From assembly GCA_004173415.1 (NCBI GenBank), contig SEHC01000115.1:1-6458 (forward strand): 6,458 bases of DNA, read 5' to 3'. The stretch's first letter is position 1; the number at the start of each line of letters is the position of its first letter. Under the pieces are notes generated by a model, which was not told the DNA's origin, searched no databases, and saw nothing but the letters and a program-made list of their open reading frames with translations. Shown here one piece after another: positions 1-4,779 of the stretch. The translations under genes were made by a program, and so were the position numbers. This stretch comes from Lysobacteraceae bacterium. Lineage in GTDB: Bacteria; Pseudomonadota; Gammaproteobacteria; Xanthomonadales; Xanthomonadaceae.

Positions 1-614
1 CGTCCTTCCTCGACATTCTGCGCACGGCGCAGGCCGGGGCCGACCTGCAGGTCCAGCTGGGTGCGTCCGCCGTCCATGATCCGGGCGCCGTAGCCGACGC
101 TGGCGGTCTGCTGCCAGCGGTAGGTGGCGAAGTCGTCGTGCTCGTAGCGCAGCGCGGTGGTGAACTGGCGGTGCTCGCCCAGCTTCAGCGCGCTGCTGGC
201 GCCCACCGTGTAGCGATTGGCGGTGTCCTTGCGTTCGCGGCGGGTGGCGCCCTGTTCGTCCTCGACCCGGTATTCGGCGCTGGAGCGCAGGCCGAAGATT
301 TCCAGCCCGTGGATCCAGTCGCCTTCGGCGTACTGCAGGTGGAAGCGGGTGTTCAGGCTTTCGCTGATGCTGTTGCCGCGGGTGGAGGCATAACCCAGCT
401 CGCCGCCGCCGCTCCAGGGCGAGGCTTCGGCGGACGCCTCGGCACTGTCAGCCTTCACCGTCTTCAAGCTCTTTGCAGTCTTGCCGGTCTTCTCCATCTC
501 CTGGGTCCGCTCGGCCTTCAGGCGATTGCGGACAGCTTCCCCGGCGCTGGCGGGCAGGGCGTGCGAGGCGCAGAAAAAGGCCAGCAATGGCAGGCAGAGG
601 CGAGTGGCAGACAT
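1..614 (-). CDS. DUF481 (YdiY-like) outer-membrane protein, 3' end missing
   Basis: The protein starts at 614 and runs off the left edge, leaving 204 complete codons. Residues 1-24 look like a Sec signal peptide (Arg5, a hydrophobic core, Ala-Ser-Ala before Gly25). Residues 26-65 are a charged Lys/Glu/Ala/Ser-rich linker. From about residue 67 it reads as an outer-membrane barrel: Gly-rich opening strand SGGGELGYASTRGNS, then alternating strands rich in Tyr, Arg and Glu. That opening is typical of DUF481/YdiY, a family described as salt-induced outer-membrane proteins whose molecular role is not established. A DUF481 protein is usually about 250-350 residues, so a substantial C-terminal part is missing. 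The Shine-Dalgarno is weak. The next upstream ATG (about 664) is out of frame, and the signal peptide supports 614. The gene appears to have its own promoter (663-691). Family assignment is from recalled motifs. Confidence 0.85.
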   Translation of the reverse strand, partial: MSATRLCLPLLAFFCASHALPASAGEAVRNRLKAERTQEMEKTGKTAKSLKTVKADSAEASAEASPWSGGGELGYASTRGNSISESLNTRFHLQYAEGDWIHGLEIFGLRSSAEYRVEDEQGATRRERKDTANRYTVGASSALKLGEHRQFTTALRYEHDDFATYRWQQTASVGYGARIMDGGRTQLDLQVGPGLRRAQNVEEG

Positions 615-662
615 GGCGGGATCCGGAAAGCGGTGGGCGATGGTGAAGCTGAAAACGTTTCC

Positions 663-691
663 ATTGTAGCGTGAATCACCGCATGATCCAA
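663..691 (-). promoter_or_regulatory. Candidate sigma-70 promoter of the DUF481 gene
   Basis: On the minus strand a TACAAT -10 box (668-663) lies 17 bp from a TTGGAT -35 box (691-686), about 50 nt upstream of the DUF481 start. The -10 matches the consensus at five of six positions and the -35 at three. The region is much more AT-rich than its surroundings, as expected for a promoter in a high-GC genome. A second TACAAT on the same strand (705-700) lacks a good -35 but could be an alternative start. Confidence 0.5.
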
Positions 692-697
692 AGCAAG

Positions 698-713
698 TCA
701 TTGTAAACAATGA
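698..713. promoter_or_regulatory. Perfect AT-rich palindrome, operator-like
   Basis: TCATTGT and ACAATGA form perfect 7-bp arms around a central AA. The palindrome sits just upstream of the proposed -35 box of the DUF481 gene. The half-site core CATTGTA recurs at 662-668, overlapping the -10 box, so one factor could contact both. I do not recognise the regulator. The site does not fit the FNR/CRP spacing well. Confidence 0.45.
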
Positions 714-741
714 AAATTGTTGGAAATTGGACGCTTTTCGT

Positions 742-1377
742 TCAGTTCTGGCAGTACTGCTGCTCACGACGCAGCTCTTCCTCCAGCAGCGCACGTTCTC
801 CAGCGGAACTGCCGGTCAGCAGTCCGGCGATCCTGGCTTCGATGCGCGGACACGGCGGGCCCGGGTCGCCGAAGGCGCGGCCCACCGCCGCCAGGCTGCG
901 GGCCAGCGAGCGCGGCGCCCGCATCCTGAAGCGGCCGCTGCGTTCGCCGCCGGGCAATGAAGACCGACGGCTGGCGAATGGATCGGCCGGGAAGGCCGCC
1001 TGTTCCCGCGGCCGTTCCCAGGGGGAAACCGGGCCAGGCAGGTCAGCCAGTCCTGCGTCCCCCATCGGCAACTGTCCGGCTGCGCTCGACGATGCTGCCG
1101 TCGGCAGGGGCATGGGCTCGAGACGGGTCCGGCTGGCTCCCGCTGCCGTCGTGCCGGTGGCGCCGTGCAGGCCCACCGCCGAGGGCGGCCTCGATGGCGG
1201 CATGGGCGGCTGCGGGGGCGCGGCAACGAAGAGCACGGCCAGGCGCGGTTCGGCCTTGGCAACGGTCGCCAGGCGGCCGCCCTTCACCAGCAGCCATGCC
1301 AGCGCGGCATGCACCGCGACCACCCAACACCACGCCGCGAATTGCGCCGCGCGGTCGCCTCGCTCGAGTGATGGCAT
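742..1377 (-). CDS. Single-pass membrane protein with TonB-like N-terminus, unknown function
   Basis: This 211-residue protein has a short basic N-terminus, one membrane helix at about residues 13-31, and a Pro/Ala-rich stretch (about 53-125, with PPQPPMPPSRPP near residue 54). It ends in a compact Arg-rich domain (about 130-211). The expected topology is N-in with the rest periplasmic. The helix plus Pro-rich spacer resembles TonB, but I see no TonB C-terminal domain. The terminal domain instead has DPFASRR (132-138), an FRMRAPRSL-type segment (150-158), and cysteines at 176 and 209 that could form a disulfide. I recall similar uncharacterised proteins in Xanthomonadaceae with a DPCP-like motif and a terminal Glu/Arg/Tyr-Cys segment, but this is memory only. 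AAGGGGA at 1382-1388, 4 nt before the ATG, supports the start. It lies 70 nt downstream of the lipoprotein gene and may share its transcript. I assign no function. Confidence 0.75.
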   Translation of the reverse strand: MPSLERGDRAAQFAAWCWVVAVHAALAWLLVKGGRLATVAKAEPRLAVLFVAAPPQPPMPPSRPPSAVGLHGATGTTAAGASRTRLEPMPLPTAASSSAAGQLPMGDAGLADLPGPVSPWERPREQAAFPADPFASRRSSLPGGERSGRFRMRAPRSLARSLAAVGRAFGDPGPPCPRIEARIAGLLTGSSAGERALLEEELRREQQYCQN

Positions 1378-1419
1378 GCCGTCCCCTTGTGTGCCGGGGA
1401 TGCTGACTACGTGGAGGTT

Positions 1420-1440
1420 ACCCGCGGGTTAAAAGCGGGT
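1420..1440. repeat. Small GC-rich hairpin between lipoprotein and membrane-protein genes
   Basis: ACCCGC (1420-1425) pairs with GCGGGT (1435-1440) across a 9-nt loop, and ACCCGCGGGT (1420-1429) is itself palindromic. It lies just past the lipoprotein stop codon, in the 70-nt gap before the next minus-strand gene. No T-run follows on either strand, so a Rho-independent terminator is unlikely. It could be an mRNA 3'-end or processing structure. Confidence 0.3.
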
Positions 1441-1447
1441 TAGCTCT

Positions 1448-2101
1448 TCATTGCGGTGCATCGATGCGGATGGTCGGGTCGTTGAAGCGCGAATAGCGGA
1501 TGGTCATCGCGTAGTCCTTGCCGCTGGCCTGGCCCTCGCTCAGCAACTGCAGCGGCAGGTCGTCGCGGCCGATCCAGTAGGTGAACTCGCTGGGCTGGGG
1601 CTGGCTGTGCCGGACCAGGAACTTGCTCGCCGCCGCGCCATCGACCGTGTCGCTGCCCAGCGACTGGACGCTCATGCCGGCCTGGTTTTCCTTGATCTTC
1701 AGCGGATCGCGCCACTGGGTCAGGGTGCCCGTGGCCATCGGCATCTTCATCGAGCGCCCCTGCACCTGCATGTGCATCGTGTCGCCGATGATCACCTGGG
1801 TGCCGGCGGGCATTGCGATGCGGAAGCGATCCGGGGCCACGTAGTCCATCTCCATGCCCATGCCGGGCTGGCCTTCCATCTCTATGCGGGCGTGATAGCT
1901 GCGCACGGCCAGGAACTTGTCCATCGAGGCCTTGATCCGGTCCTCGGCCGAGGCCTGCGGGTTCAAGCCGGCCACCGCCTTCTCCAGCGCCTTCGCCGGC
2001 GCCGGCGCGGTCGCCTGGGCAGGCGGTGCATCGGAAGGCGCGGGCTTGCATGCGGTAACGGCCAGGCAGCAGCAGGCCAGGGCCAGGGGACGCAGGGTCA
2101 T
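1448..2101 (-). CDS. LolA/LppX-like outer-membrane lipoprotein, Met-rich
   Basis: This is a 217-residue lipoprotein. Residues 1-17 form a signal peptide ending in lipobox V15-T16-A17-C18. The residue after Cys18 is Lys, not Asp, so the outer membrane is the predicted destination. A Pro/Ala linker (19-40) leads into a domain (about 53-215) with the layout of LolA/LppX/DUF2092-type half-barrel proteins: an opening helix (ASMDKFLAVRSYHARIEMEG), beta strands containing DRFRI and VIIGDTMHMQV, then VDGAAASKFLV, and a closing strand ending RYSRFNDPTIRIDAP. Proteins of this fold usually hold lipids or lipidated ligands, but the ligand here is not visible. Methionines cluster at 81/83/85, 109/111 and 118/120/122. 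The frame stays open upstream to 2290, but the signal peptide and the AAGGAG at 2110-2115 fix the start at 2101. It is transcribed divergently from the WYL regulator gene. Confidence 0.8.
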   Translation of the reverse strand: MTLRPLALACCCLAVTACKPAPSDAPPAQATAPAPAKALEKAVAGLNPQASAEDRIKASMDKFLAVRSYHARIEMEGQPGMGMEMDYVAPDRFRIAMPAGTQVIIGDTMHMQVQGRSMKMPMATGTLTQWRDPLKIKENQAGMSVQSLGSDTVDGAAASKFLVRHSQPQPSEFTYWIGRDDLPLQLLSEGQASGKDYAMTIRYSRFNDPTIRIDAPQ

Positions 2102-2109
2102 GGGCGAAA

Positions 2110-2115
2110 CTCCTT
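2110..2115 (-). promoter_or_regulatory. Shine-Dalgarno of the lipoprotein gene, decides its start
   Basis: On the minus strand AAGGAG lies 8 nt before the ATG at 2101. It selects this start over upstream ATGs in the same open frame, which would bury the lipoprotein signal peptide inside the protein. Confidence 0.75.
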
Positions 2116-2141
2116 GATGGTGGCGGAGGACCCCGCACGGC

Positions 2142-2226
2142 CCGGCAGCCTGGGTCCGCGCGCTGGGGAGTCCGCGCGCGGCTTGCGCGCAGTGGACTCC
2201 GGCATCGCACGGGCCCAGGCTGCCGG
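2142..2226. repeat. Nested inverted repeat in the divergent intergenic region
   Basis: CCGGCAGCCTGGG (2142-2154) pairs perfectly over 13 bp with CCCAGGCTGCCGG (2214-2226). Continuing inward, positions 2156-2158 pair with 2210-2212 after one T/G position. A second inverted repeat is nested inside: GGAGTCC (2167-2173) with GGACTCC (2194-2200), and within that GCGCGC (2174-2179) with GCGCGC (2185-2190) around a 5-nt loop. The right inner arm has a 3-nt bulge (2191-2193). The element is 85 nt long and its left edge lies about 40 nt upstream of the lipoprotein ATG. If the lipoprotein transcript starts upstream of it, the mRNA leader would fold into one long stem. It could also extrude as a cruciform, act as a regulator site, or be a REP-like repeat. 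No T-run follows, so it is not a standard terminator. Confidence 0.8.
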
Positions 2227-2314
2227 CGCAACAGGGTCCATGCCGGTTCCAACGCGAAGTCGGGCGCGAAAGCGGACACCCCCCGGCCACACCTCAAAAT
2301 CACCGCCGCTCGGC

Positions 2315-2320
2315 CATAAT
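2315..2320 (+). promoter_or_regulatory. Candidate -10 box of the WYL regulator gene
   Basis: CATAAT, five of six matches to the -10 consensus, lies 33 nt before the ATG at 2353, in one of the few AT-rich spots of this region. No good -35 box lies 16-18 bp upstream, so activation by a regulator or a different promoter is possible. Confidence 0.3.
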
Positions 2321-2352
2321 CACCGTCCTTCTACCGCAGACCCCCGGGGCGC

Positions 2353-3321
2353 ATGGACAAGATCGAACGCATCACCGCCCTGCACCGCATCCTCAAGGCC
2401 GCGCGGTACCCGGTCACGGTCAAGCGCCTGCAGGAAGAGCTGGGGTGCTCGCGCGCCACCGCCTACCGCGACCTGGCCTACCTGCGTGACGCGCTGATGG
2501 CGCCGATCGAGGGCGATGGCGAGGCCGGCTTCCGCTACGCGGCCACCGAGAGCGAGCGTTTCGAACTGCCCGGCCTGTGGTTGAGCTCGGAGGAGCTGTA
2601 TTCGCTGCTGGCCGCCCAGCAGTTGTTGATGCGCACCGGCGGCGGGGTCCTGGCCGGAGCGCTGGCGCCATTGCAGAAGCGCATAGAAGGGCTGCTGGCC
2701 GACCACGCCGGGGTCGAGCACTGGCCGGTCGAACGGGTGCGGGTGATCCCGCACCGCGGCCGGCGCCTGGACGAAGCCAGTTTCCGCGGGGTCGCCTCGG
2801 CGGTGCTGCAACGCAAGCAGCTCAACTTCGAATACCGCGCCCGCTCGACCGACGAGCGCACCCGGCGCACCGTGTCGCCGCAACGCATCACCCACTACCG
2901 CGACAACTGGTACCTGGATGCCTGGGACCACGAGCGCAACGGACTGCGCAGTTTCGCCGTCGACCGGGTGAGCAACGCGAAGGTGCTCGAGGAGGCCGCG
3001 CGGGACATGCCCGACAGCGAGCTGAACCAGCACCTGGCCTCCAGCTACGGCATTTTCTCCGGCGAACCCAAGGGCTGGGCGACGATCGTGTTCAGCGCCA
3101 AGACCGCGCGCTGGGTGGCCGACGAGCAGTGGCATTCCCGCCAGGAAGGCCGCTTCCTGGCCGACGGGCGCTACGAATTGAAGGTGCCGTACAGCGTCTC
3201 GCGCGAATTGCTGATGGACATCCTGCATTACGGCGCCGATGCCGAGATCATCGAGCCGCCGGTGCTGCGCGAGCAGGCCAAGGCGCTGCTCGAACTGGCC
3301 CTGAGCAACTACGAGCGGTGA
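2353..3321 (+). CDS. YafY-type HTH-WYL transcriptional regulator
   Basis: This 322-residue protein has the full layout of YafY/WYL regulators. An N-terminal winged helix-turn-helix of DeoR type spans about residues 4-62, with the recognition region GCSRATAYRDLAYLRD at 31-46. A linker of about 70-135 (ELPGLWLSSEELYSLL) follows. The WYL domain covers about 140-213, with the signature N185-W186-Y187-L188 followed by AFAVDR-like SFAVDRV at 200-206. The C-terminal WCX dimerisation region spans about 235-320. In this family the WYL domain senses a ligand (single-stranded DNA in some members) and controls DNA binding. The target genes here are unknown. The gene is divergent from the lipoprotein gene and overlaps the patatin gene by one base (TGATG), so it may regulate either or both. 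The start at 2353 is favoured because it opens the canonical MDKIERI N-terminus, although the Shine-Dalgarno is weak. Confidence 0.92.
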   Translation: MDKIERITALHRILKAARYPVTVKRLQEELGCSRATAYRDLAYLRDALMAPIEGDGEAGFRYAATESERFELPGLWLSSEELYSLLAAQQLLMRTGGGVLAGALAPLQKRIEGLLADHAGVEHWPVERVRVIPHRGRRLDEASFRGVASAVLQRKQLNFEYRARSTDERTRRTVSPQRITHYRDNWYLDAWDHERNGLRSFAVDRVSNAKVLEEAARDMPDSELNQHLASSYGIFSGEPKGWATIVFSAKTARWVADEQWHSRQEGRFLADGRYELKVPYSVSRELLMDILHYGADAEIIEPPVLREQAKALLELALSNYER

Positions 3322-4211
3322 TGGCGGCCGCCGCGCCGGGCATCCGCAAGGGTGAGAAAGTCGCGCTGGCGTTGGGCGCCGGCGGCGCCCGCGGGCTCGC
3401 CCAGGTCGGGGTCATCGAGGCCCTGTGCGCGCGCGGCCTGAACATCGTGGCCATCTCCGGCTCCTCGAGCGGTGCGCTGGTGGGCGGGATCCACGCCACC
3501 GGCAAGCTGGGTGAGTTCCGCGAACACCTCGAGCGCCTGGGCCGCGGCGCCTTCCTGCGCTTGCTGGATCCGGTCGTCGGCGAAGGCGGGTTGATGCGCG
3601 GCGATGCGCTGGTGCGGGCGATGCGCGAGGTGGTCGGCGACCCGCTGATCGAGGATCTTCCGATCGACTTCACCGCCGTGGCGGTGGACCTGGAACGCCA
3701 GCGCGAAGTCTGGCTCCGCAGCGGGCCCCTGTGGGACGCCCTGCGTGCCTCATTCGCCATCCCGGGGGTGTTCACCCCGGCGGTGCTGCACGGACGGGCC
3801 CTGGTCGATGGCGGCCTGTTGGCGCCGCTGCCGATCGCCGCGACCCGGCTCTCCGACGCCCACCGCCTGATCGCCGTGGACATGCACGACTGGCCCAAGC
3901 AGCCGCCTGGCGAACCGGCGCAGGAGCAAGCGGGCGCCGACCGCTCGCTGTCCACGCGCCTGGGCGACTGGTTCGGACGACGACTGGGTCCAGACGATGA
4001 AGACGACATCGGCATCAGCGAAATCATGGCCCTGTCGCTGGACACGATGCAGGCGCAGATCTCGCGCATGCACCTGGCCCTGGATCCGCCGGAGCTGGTG
4101 ATCCGCATTCCGCGCGATGCCTGCCTCTTCTACGAGTTCTGGCGGGCCAGGGAACTCATAGAAATCGGCCGCATCGAAGCGGACAAGGCGCTGGACGCCG
4201 CCGGTTACTGA
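3321..4211 (+). CDS. Patatin-like phospholipase, RssA/NTE-type
   Basis: This 296-residue protein carries the complete patatin catalytic dyad: oxyanion-hole glycines GAGGARG at 19-25, nucleophile elbow G47-S48-S49-S50-G51 with Ser49 as predicted nucleophile, and the DGG motif at 163-165 with Asp163 as partner. Patatins hydrolyse acyl esters of phospholipids or lysophospholipids; the substrate here is unknown. Length and C-terminal layout (SEIMALSLDTMQAQI, then DPPELVIRIP) closely resemble E. coli RssA, a protein of about 300 residues. A variable, charged stretch at about 200-232 precedes that block. There is no signal peptide or obvious membrane helix, so it is probably cytoplasmic or peripheral. 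The frame is open far upstream inside the regulator gene, but the ATG in the TGATG overlap gives the normal family N-terminus and implies translational coupling to the WYL regulator. Confidence 0.92.
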   Translation: MAAAAPGIRKGEKVALALGAGGARGLAQVGVIEALCARGLNIVAISGSSSGALVGGIHATGKLGEFREHLERLGRGAFLRLLDPVVGEGGLMRGDALVRAMREVVGDPLIEDLPIDFTAVAVDLERQREVWLRSGPLWDALRASFAIPGVFTPAVLHGRALVDGGLLAPLPIAATRLSDAHRLIAVDMHDWPKQPPGEPAQEQAGADRSLSTRLGDWFGRRLGPDDEDDIGISEIMALSLDTMQAQISRMHLALDPPELVIRIPRDACLFYEFWRARELIEIGRIEADKALDAAGY

Positions 4212-4232
4212 AGGACGACCACCTTGCTCTGG

Positions 4233-4264
4233 CCGGATCGGGGTCCGGAGGGCGCGCGCCGGAC
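4233..4264. repeat. Alternative small hairpins downstream of the patatin gene
   Basis: CCGGA (4233-4237) can pair with TCCGG (4244-4248). The same segment, as GTCCGG (4243-4248), can instead pair with CCGGAC (4259-4264), around the palindrome GGCGCGCGCC (4251-4260). No T-run follows. The rest of the 177-nt gap up to 4388 shows no gene or clear promoter. Such short GC-rich pairings are common in DNA of this composition. Confidence 0.25.
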
Positions 4265-4375
4265 GAAGGCGCGAATGTTGCGGCCGCCGCGAATGGAAGG
4301 CACTCGGGCGACGCCGGCGCCATGTGGCGGTCGCAGGCTTTGAGATGACGATTGCGCAGGCTGGATTCCCACGCC

Positions 4376-4382
4376 AGAGGAG
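4376..4382 (+). promoter_or_regulatory. Strong Shine-Dalgarno of the small membrane-protein gene
   Basis: AGAGGAG lies 6 nt before the ATG at 4389. This is the best ribosome-binding site on the plus strand here and is a main reason to accept the short downstream frame as a gene. Confidence 0.65.
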
Positions 4383-4388
4383 CCTGCC

Positions 4389-4712
4389 ATGTCCCGCCAT
4401 CTCACCCACAAGCCCCAGTCCGCCACGCCCGACCCGCAACTCGAACGCAGCCTGCGCCTGGCCCTGGGCATGGGGCTGGTGCTGGTCGCGCTGCTACCGA
4501 TGGCGCGGGCCAGCAGCGACTGGCTGGGCTGGCTGCCGCTGTGGCTGGTAGGGATGCCGGCGGTGGCGCTGTGGTCGCTGCACCGGTTCAGGCTGCCGCT
4601 GGGCAAGGCGCGGGTCCAGGCCGGTTCGCCCGCCCACCCCCGCCGTCGCCGGTCCGCGCAGGCGCGCCGCCGCGCGATGCCTGCGATGAAACCGTTGTCA
4701 CGCGCGGCCTGA
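4389..4712 (+). CDS. Small two-helix inner-membrane protein, unknown function
   Basis: This 107-residue protein has two hydrophobic segments, at about 22-39 and 45-64, separated by a short ASSDW turn. A strongly basic tail follows, with RRRR at 85-88 and RRR at 93-95. The charge pattern predicts a helical hairpin with both ends in the cytoplasm. The N-terminus (1-20) is polar and Pro-rich. The strong Shine-Dalgarno at 4376-4382 and a clear membrane-protein composition argue that it is real. I recall similar short proteins ending in Arg-rich tails in Lysobacter-like genomes, but I recognise no characterised family and assign no function. It is separated by 177 nt from the patatin gene and by 67 nt from the peptidase gene, so operon membership is uncertain. 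Confidence 0.68.
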   Translation: MSRHLTHKPQSATPDPQLERSLRLALGMGLVLVALLPMARASSDWLGWLPLWLVGMPAVALWSLHRFRLPLGKARVQAGSPAHPRRRRSAQARRRAMPAMKPLSRAA

Positions 4713-4742
4713 CCTTCGGCAGGGGAGCGGGTTGGCGGCCTG

Positions 4743-4751
4743 TGCTAGCGT
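4743..4751 (+). promoter_or_regulatory. Possible extended -10 element before the peptidase gene
   Basis: TGCTAGCGT fits an extended -10 (TGn followed by TAGCGT, three of six matches) about 28 nt before the peptidase ATG. No convincing -35 is present, which is tolerable for extended -10 promoters. The evidence is weak. Confidence 0.28.
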
Positions 4752-4779
4752 GGGGATTGACCCGAATACAGGACAATTC

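Noticed and set aside
710..1432. Long plus-strand open frame of about 240 codons opposite the membrane-protein gene
   Set aside because: It is antisense to a gene with a membrane helix, a good Shine-Dalgarno and a plausible domain. The translation is low-complexity Arg/Ala/Pro/Ser typical of GC-rich shadow frames.
1420..1440. Rho-independent terminator after the lipoprotein gene
   Set aside because: The stem is only 6 bp and no T-tract follows on either strand. It is reported only as a hairpin.
2102..2290. N-terminal extension of the lipoprotein frame
   Set aside because: It would place the signal peptide and lipobox about 63 residues inside the protein. The AAGGAG site points to the start at 2101.
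1451..2497. Plus-strand open frame of 348 codons crossing the lipoprotein gene and the intergenic region
   Set aside because: It is antisense to the well-supported lipoprotein gene and overlaps the regulator start in another frame. The composition is His/Arg/Ala/Gly-rich with no recognisable domain.
2577..3320. N-terminal extension of the patatin frame through the regulator gene
   Set aside because: The extended part is an out-of-frame reading of the WYL regulator. The patatin family N-terminus begins at the ATG at 3321.
2353..4211. CBASS or another anti-phage locus, because of the WYL regulator and patatin
   Set aside because: No nucleotide cyclase, ubiquitin-like ancillary gene, nuclease or mobile-element context is visible. 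The patatin resembles housekeeping RssA, and the neighbours are ordinary envelope and peptidase genes.
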